Made by a program: the position numbers and the translations under genes. The notes under the pieces are model-generated. The model worked only from the letters and a program-made list of their open reading frames with translations. It did not search any database and was not told the DNA's origin. From Phlebiopsis flavidoalba (taxonomy: Eukaryota; Basidiomycota; Agaricomycetes; Polyporales; Phanerochaetaceae): a DNA stretch of 64,000 nt. The stretch covers positions 186,001-250,000 of the forward strand of contig JAOCPU010000019.1 of the NCBI GenBank assembly GCA_035772785.1, read 5' to 3'. Shown piece by piece: positions 36,301 through 49,684 of the stretch. The stretch's first letter is position 1. Every line of letters starts with the position of its first letter.

Positions 36301-37709
36301 CCTACCAGCTCATTCACGTTCATTTCGTTGAACCAATCTCTCGCCTTGCCGCTACGAGCTACGGCGGCAATGAAATCGAGGGTCGCGCACTTGCAAGTTG
36401 TGAGAGATCAATCTTTTCATCTTCGGAGGACAAACGGAGGTGTATCGGTGGCAAGAACGTAGTATTGATGGAACGTCGGGAAGAGAGAGCGCAGTTGAGC
36501 TAGTGAGCATGTCAAAAAGCTCGACAGATAAGGGAAATGGCTCTGGGGAATGCAGTGTGAATAATGTCGAGTGTCTGTGCATGAAAGTTACGGCAAAATG
36601 AAGGTCGATCGCCAAAGAAAGACGAACCTTCAACCACCTGTATCCTGATAGCCATCCATCCCAATTGCTTGAATTTGCTACGTCGTCCTTTGAATCTGCG
36701 CTATACAGCACTTGGAATGCCGCTAGCCAAACGGGAAGGACCGTTGATGCAGCTTCCTTGACGGCTCTGGGTGGCGTCCTTTACCATGTAAAGCGATTCG
36801 ACGCATTGTCCTGAACACTGCAATTGTGCGCGCGCGAGTCAAAGGAGATTGATGGTTCTAACAGCTACGAGTTAGCATGAGTTTGGTTTCGGCGTGACAT
36901 GGGTACAGGGAAGAAAAGGACGCACCTCCCGATCGCCTAGGATATTGAGCAAAGATTGGCAGAAGTTGTCGCAAGATAGGTAGGAGCTGATCTTCGGTTA
37001 ATTCTGACTTGACGAAATCGGTGAACAGTTGCATTGCACCATGAATCGCATCCGTTGAGCCGGAGGAGAGGAGCTGTACGAGATTCTGGAGCAGGTCGGG
37101 ATACTCATCTGGCCAGGTCGCATTCTGCGATGACAGAGAGAGTGTGGGCCTAAGGAAGCAGGGTTATGAGCCGTTTATCAAGGGCCCAATACTGACACGC
37201 GACTAACGGAGGACGTTCGAATCTTGCGATTTGAGTCCGATAAGCCTTGAAAGAGCTTGCGGTCCGTATTTGAGACTTCAACCTAAGGAGAGAATAGTTG
37301 ATAGTTGCACAAATGCTCGATAATGCATGGACACTCACTCTATACGGGTGGTGCAGAGCCGCGAAAAGTTTGGAAGTACACGGTGACCATCTTTCCCTCA
37401 CGTACTTCCGCAGAGCGATGCTCGCCGAGTGCTAGTCCCACGTCAATCTAGTCACCGCATGGTTAGTGCAGAGAAAACGGAACTCATCTGACGAAGTGAC
37501 ACATCCGCATCTCGCGTCAAAATCAACTGCGCTAAACGCTAGTCCCGCCTCTGTCCAGTGTGTCTCGGTGAGGTGCAGTTGTATGCGATGACTTTGCACG
37601 AAACCTGGGTACTCTGAGAGACTTTGCGAGCTTGAGTTCTGCAAGCGACACGCCTGTTGTTGTCTGGGGACAGGGTCTCTAGAAGAACCTGAGAGATTTC
37701 AGAGGCCAT
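33399..37709 (-). CDS. Importin-9 / Kap114 karyopherin
   Basis: An importin-beta family nuclear import receptor. The yeast orthologue Kap114 carries TBP and histones H2A-H2B through the nuclear pore. The amino end MASEISQVLLETLSPDNN (start 37709) and ELKLAKSLRVP match this subfamily. The importin-N region continues with LAQLILTRDADVSLRQ and ALRKYVRERWS. Central HEAT repeats include WLSGYRWLKV near 36650, LDHILELIASQLQ and GDLIIHLIRRAGDAIVRILP near 34700-34800. The acidic carboxy part has DDWSDDEGPSNPSPAELS, GFDDDTDYEGDDEDLMRDP and a final FLRNAASANS, FAAVIGQL and VVRKAVGM before the stop at 33399-33401. About 4.3 kb with many introns is normal for this long protein. One-base shifts occur near 37644 and 37534, both at runs, which suggests consensus error in an essential gene. 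Confidence 0.85.
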
Positions 37710-38016
37710 CTTGCGTCTCACTAGGCGGTGGAAGAAGAAGTCAAGGCTGGTTCGAAGCTAGACAAAGCGAAAGGTGGCTTTATTCACCCATTTACCACGC
37801 GCTTCTCAGAACGCGTCGCGTAACGAGCACTGTCACAAACGTCACGGCTCTGTGTCACTCGTCACCGATTACGCGCCAGGGTTCTTTGTGGCCAGGCGTG
37901 TCAAGGCGATGGCGGGCTGGTTCGGCCTCAAATGGATACTGTTGCTATGCTCATCGTGTCCAAGCTATAACACACGGTGGAAAGACACGTTAACGCCGAT
38001 CAGGTAGTTCAAATAT

Positions 38017-40403
38017 TTAAACTGCACAGTATTTGTTGCTTATACACCAAGGACGCCAGAACGAAAATGCATGCGAAAATGTGCGGAGTCTCACTGTGTC
38101 AGTCATAAGTATTAGGATTACATTGGCCAGTAGAGACTTGTCTCGAGGTATGATACAACATTTGAATGGTCTCGTGGTGCCTGGCAGAAACATCGTGAGC
38201 GAATCATGCTACACCAGTGTGGATGTCTCCGAACCCTTACCTAAATGGGCCCACGGTATCGAATTCGAGCTTGGGCAAGACTGGGTATCCGTCTTCATCT
38301 TGAATTGGGGGGGAAATATCGAAGTCACAGTTAAAAACGCTGCAATTGTGTACCATAATGAGTGTACTGCAAAACGCCAGAGTCCTGCGACAACGTCCCT
38401 AAAGGATGTAACTTTTGAGTATGCCTTGGAAGAATGTTCCGAGTCGGGCCAGTAAGAATTACTTACTCCTCCCGAAGCCGAACGCGTAGTTGTATGGGTT
38501 GCGTAATTGAGCAAGCGGAGGGGTTCAACACTTTTCCTCCAAAGCGCTCTGGGAGAAAATTCGCATGTTAGGGGTCCGGATAGATGGATTCGTTCGGGGC
38601 ATTATAGCCCCTAATGGAGTTATTTTGAAATATGGGTCGATACTGTTCTTGCATTTACCAGAGTGACCCCTTACCACAAATTCGCGATGCACTTTGTATG
38701 CAAACCCAATCAGTCTCGCGTGAATGTGTAAATATGTCACCAAAACTACCACAGAACCTTCCGACAGCGTGTGTAATGCCTATAAAGAATCCGCTTGCAT
38801 GAGTACATGTGGAGGCGCTGGTAACCAAACAAACCAAGGGACCGTGAGTGGTTTATTACAACAGAAACGAATGAAAACACATACTCATGGGAACCGGAGT
38901 ACCCCAACGCATGACTTCCTTCAAATATACACTCAATATACGGCAATTGTGGTTTATCCTCGTATGACGGGAGTCTGTGAGGAGCCAACGACTTCATCCA
39001 ACTGCCCTTCTGTGCCTTCGCCAAACACTTCAGGATAGTGGATCATTGCTAAAATGATCTGGGTGAAAGTAGCAACGCTCTAGAGCCTCTTTTCAGTCTT
39101 CATCTAGGGACGTTCGACTCATACACTTACAGCTTCCGAGCTCCCCCTTCAATCATATAGATCTAATGAGTTCATGATTACGATGACTATTAAGTCCTGT
39201 ACTTACCTCCATACATGGACATAGCTATCCACTTTACATCCTGATCAAGCTCGGCGCGTCTCTTTGTGAAGGCGCCATCTTGATCTAGTAGAATTCTACC
39301 GCAAAAAAAAGAGTTTCGTTTGGCAAACGAATCCTTGAATAAAGCAATCAGCCTGCACGAATTTATTATGAATAGCGTCTCTTTACCGGAAGGGGCGCAG
39401 AACATAGCATGGGGTCTCTCAATCCAGTTCTTAATTTTTGCAGTATGTTTTGAAGATCGTCTACGCCAGTTGGTGAAAGGAATATGCTTCACTGTGAACC
39501 CAGGTGTGCGACAAGACGCATTACGAGAATAAGTAACTAGGGGATGATGTATAAGACGCACAAGGCCCACTCACGCATAGGCAGAAAATCGACCATCCAA
39601 CCAGCAGTCATAATGAACGCGCTCTCATTCATAAACTCTTCAGCACCTTGGGGTCAGCGGATCGTTGTTTTGTGAGACTTGGTATCCGTAAGTGACGTGA
39701 AAAATCAAAGATCCTGCCATCCTGTTACGGCCAGCCGTCGTTAAAATTCTGCTAAATAAAAGCCGCGTTTCGCCAAATAGACGCACCTCCTGATATGCGC
39801 AACAAAGTCTTCGGGTTCCTCAGCTAGTTGTCTTAGAAGGGTTTTCGTTTTCTCGTATGACCGCGAGCTGCCAGGTATCGACAGCAGAGGAACTGAGGAC
39901 GGACTGCATACAGGCGGCGCGCGCGACTGGAATCCCGGTCCATATCGCGTTAGCGGGACCAAGTCGCTCATTTGGCACCTAATTGTGACTTCGTGAGGCT
40001 ATGGCCTTGGAAAGAGTCATTTGAATCCTACATCTCAGCAGCCATAGTCAGGTGAGGACGGTCGGAGTATATAGCACTTCGATTATCCAAGAGATCTGTG
40101 GCTGTTTTTGCGCTAGTCAAAAAGATGACCGCGCTTTCCAAGAAGTTGTAGTTGAATGATATCGCCTAAAATGAAGGAGTTAAAGGTCAGAGGCAAGGTG
40201 TTGGGTATTGAGTCCGCACCATACGTTTTCGCCCATTCAGCAACGCGCCGCCATTGTTCGTAAGTGGTGATGTCGAAGACGTTCCCGATCAGGGATATCC
40301 GCGTGGTCCAGGCGGCGAGGACCTCGCTCGCTTTGTGGTGTAATACGCGAGTAAGCTCACGACTAAGGCTGCAAGACTCGATATTTCCAGTAACGACAAA
40401 CAT
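38017..40403 (-). pseudogene. Cytochrome P450, tandem copy A
   Basis: The 3'-most member of a tandem P450 pair. The minus strand reads LEISSLAALVVSLLAYYTTK (anchor), SSPPGPRGYP, IGNVFDITTYEQWRRVAEWA, TDLLDNRSAIYSDRPHLTMA (40027-40100), KHIPFTNWRR, LLRQLAEEPEDFVAHIRR, RLPSYEDKPQLPYIECIF, YNYAFGFGRR, then an intron, and SLWYTIAAFLTV. The carboxy end has DGYPVLPKLEFDTVGPFR and RPFKCCIIPRD before a stop at 38017-38019. In the heme loop the Cys is followed by Arg-Arg (TGT CGC AGG) where copy B has Pro-Gly. The run at 40292-40294 has three G where the frame needs four. Altered heme-loop residues plus shifts make a pseudogene likely. Confidence 0.7.
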
Positions 40404-40952
40404 CTTGATGTTTTGTGTGTCGCGATCGGGGGCCGTCCGATGACTTTGAGCATGCGAAGTTCTGTCTTATATGGGTCTTGCATGCAGGTAAACGCAGGAT
40501 GGTGATTACCGGTGCCCGCGACGGTTTGCATAACAAAGACATAGCCACGGGCCGATGTCGAGTTTGGTTTTCTCACCAGCGAAAGTTCACTGATAAAGAT
40601 GAGTGTTGACGGCGGTACTCTGAGTCGACTCACAGTCGCAGATAGGGAGATCACTTACCAAAGTGGAGCTGTGGTATTCGGGGTCTGATCGCCAGGAAGC
40701 CACTCATCGCGCAGCATCTCTGAAGTGACACAACTTACCACACAGAATACGTGATAGAAACCATAACTTAAACACGTTCCATCGGAGTGAACTCTCAGCT
40801 GGTCTCCTCGCAGTCTCGAACTGTTGGCAGCCCTCGCAGCCATGATGCTGCGATGTTCGATTGAGATAGGGGCGTACAATTGCGGGGAGAGCAAAAGACA
40901 TGTAGAGACGGTGGGGATGCATTCCGTTTGAATGTATACAGCACGTTGGATC
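40404..40952. other. Spacer between tandem P450 copies
   Basis: 5' region of copy A. It shares blocks with the 5' region of copy B (43155-43460), for example a cacgggccgatgtcga string in both, showing that upstream DNA was duplicated along with the gene. Confidence 0.55.
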
Positions 40953-43154
40953 TTATCGCAGCCTCGCCAGAGTATTGCCTCGAGGCACGATCCGACACTT
41001 GAAGGGTTTCGGATGCCTATCATCTCATGAGCGAATTCTGCTATAGTAGACGTCCCAGTCTGTTTACCTAAATGCACCGGTGTCAAATTCGAGTTTAGGC
41101 AGAATTGGATTCCCATCTTCATCGTGAATCGGAGAGAGATCGAAGCATAAGAGAAGACTCGCGATGGTGTACCACAACGACTGGGCTCCAAAGCGCATTC
41201 CCGGGACAACGTCTAATCGATCTGAGTACTAGGAAACAAGTAGTCGTGAGGGCAGTACTTACCTCCTTCCGAATCCGAACGCATAGTTGAATGGATCACG
41301 TAGTTTAGCAAGCGAGTGGTCAACGGGTTCCTCAAAGCGCTCTGGATAGAATCGGTGGGGATCTGGGTAGATGGTCTCGTCATGCATTTATGGCCCTAGG
41401 TTTTGAAATGAAACAATCAATTGGTTCTCGCAGCGGCCCACATTACTGACCACATATTCGCAATACACTTAGAAGTATAAGCCCAATGAGCCTTGCATAC
41501 ACGTGATACAATAACAGAGGACTTACTAAAGAGCCTCCCGAAAGTGTATAATCTCTGTAGGAATCCGCTTGCATTAGGACATGAGGAGGCGCTATACCGG
41601 AATGATGGTCAGTAAACCGCTACAGAACGTAAACCTAGCGCGTACTCATAGGAACAGGTGTTCCCCATCGCAAAACCTCCTTCAAGATACATTCGATATA
41701 TGGCAGCTGCGGTTTATCTTCGTATGACGGAAGTCTGTGAGGGCCTACGACTTCATCTAGTTGCTTTTGTGCTTTCGCTAACACTCCCGGATAGTGAACC
41801 ATTGCTAAGATCATTTTGTGTTAGAGTAGCAACGGTCTAGAAGTCCTTCTCAGCCTGCATAATACTGGAATCTCCAACTCAGACACTTACAGTATCCGAG
41901 CCCGCTGTCAACCGTTTCGATCTGATAAGTTTACGGCAGAGATGTATATGTCAATGCTCATACCTCCATACATAGAGGTGGCTATCCATTTCACATCGTG
42001 CTCAAATTCGGGCCCCTGCTTCGTAAAAGCGCCGTCTTGATCCAATAAAACCCTGCCGCAGAAGGAATTGCGTTTTGTGAACGAATCCTAAGTTCAACGG
42101 TGAGCCCCCATCATCCCAAACACGAGGAGGGTTTTGTACCGGAAGCGCTCTGAACATTTCATGGGGTCGCTCAATCCAGTCCCCCAATTTAGCGCAATGC
42201 TTCGAGGATAACCTACGCCAGTTGGTGAAAGGAACATGTTTCACTGTGACAACGCCCAAAGGATGCCCAAGGATCGTGGACCATGATTATGAGTGTTGAA
42301 AGAATAAAGTGTAAGACAGGCAGAATCACTCACGAACAGGCAGAAAGTCCACCACCCAGCCAGCAGTCATGATAAACGTGCTCTCATTCATGAACTCTTC
42401 AGAACCTTGGATCAGGGGATCGTGTCTTTCGAGACTTGGTATCCATAAGTGACGTGGAAAATCAAAGACCCTGCCATCCTGTTACAGCGTTAGCTTTCTG
42501 CTTCCAATCACGCTCCGCCAAGTAGACGCACCTCCTGATATGCGCAACAAAGTCATCAGGCTCTTCAGCTAGTTGTCGCAGAAGAATCCTTGTCTCTTGT
42601 ATGACCGCGGGCTGCCAGGTATCAACGACAGAGGAGCTTAGAATGGACTGCATCAACCGACGCTGCCACTGAAATCGTGGCCCATATCCTGTCAGTGGGA
42701 CTAAGTCGCTCGCTCATTTGGCACCTAATCGTTGCCCCATGAAGCCATGTCATGATAAGAAGTAATTGAACCCTACATCTCAGCAGCCATAGTCAGGTGA
42801 GGACGGTCGGAGTATATAGCACTTCGATTATCCAAGAGATCTGTGACTGCCTTCGCGCTATTCAAGAAGATGACTGGGGTTCCAAAAAAGCTGTAGTTGA
42901 ATGATATCACCTAAAATAAACGAGCTGAAGTGGTCAGAGGCAAGGTATTGGGTATTGAGTCCTCACCATATATTTTCGCCCATCCAGTCAACGCGTCGCC
43001 ATTGTTCGTAAGTGGTGATGTCGAAGACGTTCCCGATCAGGGGGATATCCGCGTGGTCCAGGCGGCGAGGACTTCCCTCGCTTTGTGGTGTAATACGCGA
43101 GAGTAAGCTCACAGCTAAGGCTGCGAAACTAGATAACTCCAGTAACAACAGCAT
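40953..43154 (-). CDS. Cytochrome P450, tandem copy B
   Basis: Sister of copy A, offset by about 2.75 kb. The ATG at 43154 opens MLLLLELSSFAALAVSLL (anchor). It continues with the PPGPRGYP hinge (in a shifted frame), LIGNVFDITTYEQWRRV, the stretch at 42772-42845 identical to copy A, VKHVPFTNWRRLSSKHCAKL, LLRQLAEEPDDFVAHIRRCV, and the heme loop PFNYAFGFGRR, intron, then CPG and MRFGAQSLWYTIASLLL after one shifted base. The end reads DEDGNPILPKLEFDTGAFR, a short intron, and HPKPFKCRIVPRGNTLARLR with the stop at 40953-40955. The heme Cys-Pro-Gly is intact, unlike copy A. Five G at 43040-43044 (four needed) and a two-base excess near 43110 break the frame. It is functional only if these are errors. 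Substrate unknown. Confidence 0.75.
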
Positions 43155-44690
43155 CTTGATGTTTTGTGTGCTGCGATCAAGACCAGGTGAGACCCGTCCG
43201 ATAATTGAGTGCTAAGTCCCGTCTTATACGAATCCCACATGCAGGTAGACGCAGGTCGGCGATCGCTTGCGACAGTTTTCGTAACAGAGATATGGCCACG
43301 GGCCGATGTCGAATTGCTTTTCTCACTGGAGAAGGTTCACTGATGAAGATGGGTGTTAATGGCGGCGTTCTGAGTCGATTCTCTGTCATTGTTAGGGAAA
43401 TTGCGTACCACATGCCGAACAAGTAGTGGAGCTGTGACGTTCTGGGGGGACTGGTCAACAGGGAGCCACTGTACGCACGACGCGCCTTTCAGGTTATAGA
43501 GCTCGCTGCGCCGAACACGTCGTAGGGAGCGCAAATTGGGCGGGTTTCATCAAAGTAAACTTTCAGTCCTCCAGCAAGAGGCCTCATCGTGAGCACAGAT
43601 GACCGGAAGTGTAACCCTCCAGTCACGATGGCATAATGATCAAGCTAGGGGCGTACAATAATGGGGATAACGCGAAACATGTAAGCGGGGGGGGATTTGG
43701 CTTACCATTCCCGAGTTACACGAGTCAGTGATGTGAACTCTGATCATCGTTAACTTGCTGATAAACAAGAGAGTATGTATCATGACTTTGACTATCGCCC
43801 TTATACTACGCAGTCCGCCCTAAAGTTGGTCAGAGTTTTAAATGCATGATCGAAGTCGAGCTACCTACCGCCTATGACCTCCCCACCCTTATACTCGACA
43901 AGCTCCGACTTCAAGGTACCCTGGAGACCCTGCACCCATTTAAGCTTTCAGCTGCCCGCCATGCCAGCCCTTTGAACGACGCTTGAGTGATGCCCAAGGA
44001 CAGAGGATTGTTCACTTTGAATGAGCCCGTCTTTCACGGACGATTACAACGCTTACACGTTCGTTAGACCACAGGGACTCGTGCGAGAAGTTGAAATGAG
44101 CGCCGCTTCCGCAACAGCGCCTAGACTTTTTGAGCTTACGTCTCCTTTTTTGACGTCTGTTCGACTGTGTCGCCGCCTGGAGCACAGTCGTCGCCCCTAT
44201 ACATGAGTGAGTGTAGGATTATACATGCTAACAGAGAGAACTGACCACCGATAATTATGAGAAGGCCAATTTCCTGGAGATGGAAACGAAAGAAAGAAAA
44301 CGAGCATTGTATTTGTTTTATGTCGAAACGACTCGCTTTTCGTCAATCCACTCCAGCATAGCGCGAAGTTGTTTCAAGCTTGGTATTCCGGTGTAGATGT
44401 GTGTTTGAAAGGTCAAGCTTCGTCATCCACTTCATCCTACCTCAGTCATCCCGTGTAAGCATCGTGGCATAAGCCCGATCCAAGCAAGTGTATATTGCAT
44501 TAGACATGTGGGGAGCGGAGCCAAGAGTGCCGTACTCAAAAGGTCCGTTCGATATATTGGTTTGTACAAGTATTGACATGGTATTTCTTGGGTCTCTTCG
44601 CGTCCGTCTTCCATTCCTCCTTACGCTCGTTCTTGTAACCCTGGGGAGAGTTCAGCGGGGGCTCGTGACCGAGTTACTTCGTGAGAGGTA
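43155..44690. other. Intergenic region between P450 B and epimerase
   Basis: The first 300 bases are the duplicated 5' region of copy B. A plus-strand frame at 44021-44206 reads FTDDYNAYTFVRPQGLVREV and looks protein-like, but I do not recognise it and see no partner exons. The rest has no supported gene. Confidence 0.4.
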
Positions 44691-46325
<1,635 letters not shown>

Positions 46326-48784
46326 CCCGTGTCATGGCTGGTACCGGGACCTTCAAGGGTTCTTCAGTTGCAGGACATTTTTTGCTCACTGGAACTTGGG
46401 AAGGTTTGCTGTGCAAACTGAAGGAATTGTGTATAAATAACGTGTGGACGGAAGTCGTTCTTGGAGTTGGTCTAGATATGAGTGTAGGTGTGTGCAGACG
46501 GCAGGATAAGGTCGGTAACTTTTTATCTGATCGACATATTCCATAGCTCAGTCGTGTACTCTTGCCCGATCTAGATCTGACGCAGCCAGAAGCCAATTCG
46601 CCTCAGATATCCTACCGTGGGCGCACACTGCCGCGCTGATCTGCTTGCCGGTCCGCTGCCTCCGTGAAGGCGCAGTGATCTCGTCCACTTCGTGCCTCTC
46701 GTTTACTTCATTGCATCGGGTCGATTTTTCGACAAACAGAATATTGCGGAACAATATTAAACATATAATTCTGCCGCAAAAATCTTTAGTCTATATACAG
46801 CGTAAATCGAGGCTCTATTCACGCCCTGCTCAAACTGAAGTATAAAGATAGGGCCTAACGGCCGACTTAATTCGGTCATTTGAGAACGAAATGAATAGAG
46901 CTCAAGAAGAGGGTCCAAGGGCCATTTGTTGCCGTGAGCTACCACACAGACCATTTTAACCACAGAGAATGGAAGAGTTTCCGGCCGTCGGTTACACCAA
47001 ATGACCTGCAAATCGTTCTCATTCCTGATGGTAATGCTTAGAGTGATTCTACAGTCATGGGTGCGAAGCCACGGTCGGAAATCCCGGTCAAGATCCTCTC
47101 CACCCTATACGCCAGCGATCAGCACGATACATATCTCTGTGCTGATAGATATATCCCTCATGGGGGCCCACCTCATACATGCGCTCAAAGATCATCTTCT
47201 ACGAACGTTCGGATGAACCAAGTAGAGCTACTGGAAGAATGACGGTGCGGCCCCCGCAAGGACTTGATTTGGACTGGGTCGCGCGTTTTCCAGTTAAGAC
47301 GGGAGAGTCCGGACGAGAGCGTATGTCACTTCAGAGTTATGAATTTATGGAGCCAAAGAGCCCTATAACCACGGCTTGCAATACACTTTCACTGGAATGA
47401 CTTCCCGTAAGGATTTAACAGACGTTCTAATGCATATATTATCCTGGAAGAAAAGCTCGGTGATGTGCTGAGATTTGAAACGGCAAAGCGTCCGGCATGC
47501 CGTCGGGGTCCCGAAGTCTCCCTCAAGCCGAGATGCCCATTCAGTAGCACAGATGCCACTTGATGATGCCTTATTTAAAAGGCTCAATCGCGTGGTAGAT
47601 TGTCATGCGGCATTTGGGTACAGTCTTTTGACGGGATCAAGATCCTGTGCATCGCTCCATGGTGCATTTTTACAGACCACCCGTGTCTGTAAAAGCGTTA
47701 TCGCGTCGCTGAATTTGACCGCCGTCGCGCGCCGAGGACCCTCGTAAAAGTTCGTTTCTGCCGTCCAGCTGTCTCACGCCTGTCCCGAAATGGAAAGATG
47801 CACTGTGATTGCGTGAAGAGTTCCGATCCGGCACACAACAACGGTGCAGCGCTGCACTGGTGTTGTGCCCCGCCTACAAGGGTGAACGAGCCTATCGAGA
47901 GCCCTGTTGCAGTTATGTATGACTACACACCAACACCTTAGAAAAGTTTTTTTTCCTTGAAAATACCAAAAATTTGACATGCTGAGTAGAACTTGTTTAG
48001 GACACACCTGTCTATACTTCAATTGCCGTGGCCAGAAGGCTTTTCACCAGTGAGCCCAAACCTTCGAGTTGTGGGTGACATTTCAAGTTTTCGCGCAAAA
48101 TTTTTTACATGCATTCTACTTCAACTATAGATGCATGTTGTTGCTTTAACCTTGGAGCCCCAATACGCCTAGAAAGTGGCAAACACGGGGCAATGTACGA
48201 TGGAGGAGTCGGTGGTGACGCTCCTTCCAGAGTCCCCCTGTTCGGCGCCTACTCCAACGCTGTAAATATTCTCAGGAACACACGTCGCGTCTGTAACACG
48301 ACCGTGTGATCTTTGCGCTGATGGCGTCCTTGCCTCGGATTGGCCAGGATCCGGGTTTAAGCTCCGCCTCAACGAGATTTAGAAATACAACATTTTAGAA
48401 CGTCTGTAAATCCTTACGGGAAGTCATCCACTCTAGGCTGCTCGATATCTACCGGAAGTTTACAGGGTTGAATCCGAACCATGTAGATGTTTTGACACAC
48501 TCCAAAAGTCAACTGGGTCATACTCTGGGGTTTGCACTAGACGCCAGTAATATGTCGATGGGCGACTTGTATATATAACCGCTCTTCACAAGTTGAGAAC
48601 TATTCGATCCACGGGGGGACGAGCTACTTCACCCGAGTTCAAAGTACTTGCGGCCAGCACGGTCCCGGGTACCAGGGGTCTCCAATCAAATCTCGTGCTC
48701 GAGTACCCGAGACCGTCGTGTTCGGGCCACTTGCGATCAGTTCTCTCGAGTGTACACTCGATGATATAATGTGGTTCCCTCGTA
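46326..48784. other. Gene-poor stretch
   Basis: Only short open frames with no recognisable families. The first few hundred bases are the 5' region of the epimerase gene. I see no RNA gene, repeat array or transposon terminus. Confidence 0.4.
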
Positions 48785-49684
48785 CTACCTCCATATCCTA
48801 CAATTGCAATGCCAATCCCGAATCAACGTCACGGTGCAACGATATGCTCCTCCCCACTTGGAAACCTCCGCGATGTCCTTCCGAATAAATACAGTCCGAC
48901 GGTTGGGCTGTTCACCGAGCTGGCACCAGTCAATCTTGAAGGGCTCGAACACGATCATCGCAAAATTACTGAGCGCGGTCTCATAATTTTTCTTGTCTTC
49001 CTCTGTCTTCAAGTCTTCACGGTTGGGAACCTCCCGTGGCCACTTGCTTGGCTCGTCGTACGAAGGAATCGGCGAGCCAGGAGCGACCGGCGCACACCAA
49101 CTCGCCTTCATCGCTGGCTTCATCACCTCGAACACTTCCTTTCGTTTGTACTCCCAGTCGTATGCTCCATCCGTACCCAGTCCGTCTCCACCTTCCTCGC
49201 GATCCTCGCCGGCCTCATTGAGTGCACTTAAGGAGGATCCGCGCTCGGACATCTCCCTGAACGCGTTATCCGGCGGGGGTATGACACAAGCTTTAGCAGT
49301 TATTACGAAACTGGTTTGGGAGCCCTCCATCCACCAACATAGCTCAACTGTTGAGTTTCGAAAGCATCTGGACGATCTTGGGCGCGCGCACATCGGAAGA
49401 AGAAACGAGCAAAGGGAGATGAGGCGCGCTCTTTGGGACGATGAAACCTCGGGTTGACTTGGGGATCGAGTATGCGTATGCGGTATATTCTGTGAGTCTA
49501 TGGGTTGCAACTTGATAGACTATCGTCACACGGTGAGACGAATGCTAGGAGTTTGTATGAAAAAAAAAAAAAAAAAAAAAAAATAAAAAAAAAAAAAAAA
49601 CAAGTATCACTCACCGACTTTGCCTTTGTTATCTGGAACTGCGAGTGCGTCCTTAATTGCTTTCAACCAGCGCGGTACTGACAT
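48785..49684 (-). CDS. FMN-binding protein, pyridoxamine-phosphate-oxidase-like (Alr4036 type)
   Basis: Split-barrel flavin-binding family related to pyridoxamine 5'-phosphate oxidase. The usual fungal Alr4036-type members are about 250-300 residues and their substrate is not established. The first exon (49684-49615) reads MSVPRWLKAIKDALAVPDNK followed by a GTGAGT donor. The intron holds a 41-base A/T homopolymer tract. After an acceptor near 49520 come VYQVATHR, SAPHLPLLVSSSDVRAPKIV, ELCWWMEGSQTSFVIT, AMKASWCAPVAPGSPIPSYD, WPREVPNREDLKTEEDKKNY, and the signature ETALSNFAMIVFEPFKIDWC then QLGEQPNRRTVF. The carboxy tail after VSKWGGAY does not look like the family and may be shifted. Frame changes occur near 49400. 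Confidence 0.75.
49560..49600. repeat. A24-T-A16 homopolymer tract inside an intron
   Basis: Twenty-four A, one T and sixteen A on the plus strand. In the minus-strand gene this is a T-rich tract between the GTGAGT donor at 49614 and the acceptor near 49520. Confidence 0.95.

Noticed and set aside
38033..38455. 140-codon plus-strand frame
   Set aside because: It is the antisense of the P450 copy A C-terminal exons, which carry recognisable family residues on the minus strand.
47001..48309. Several 60-90 codon plus-strand frames between the epimerase and the FMN-binding protein
   Set aside because: Short, unrelated to each other, and without domains or plausible splice joins.
49560..49600. 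Poly-A tail of a plus-strand retroelement
   Set aside because: No reverse transcriptase or other element feature lies upstream. The tract falls inside an intron of a well-supported minus-strand gene.
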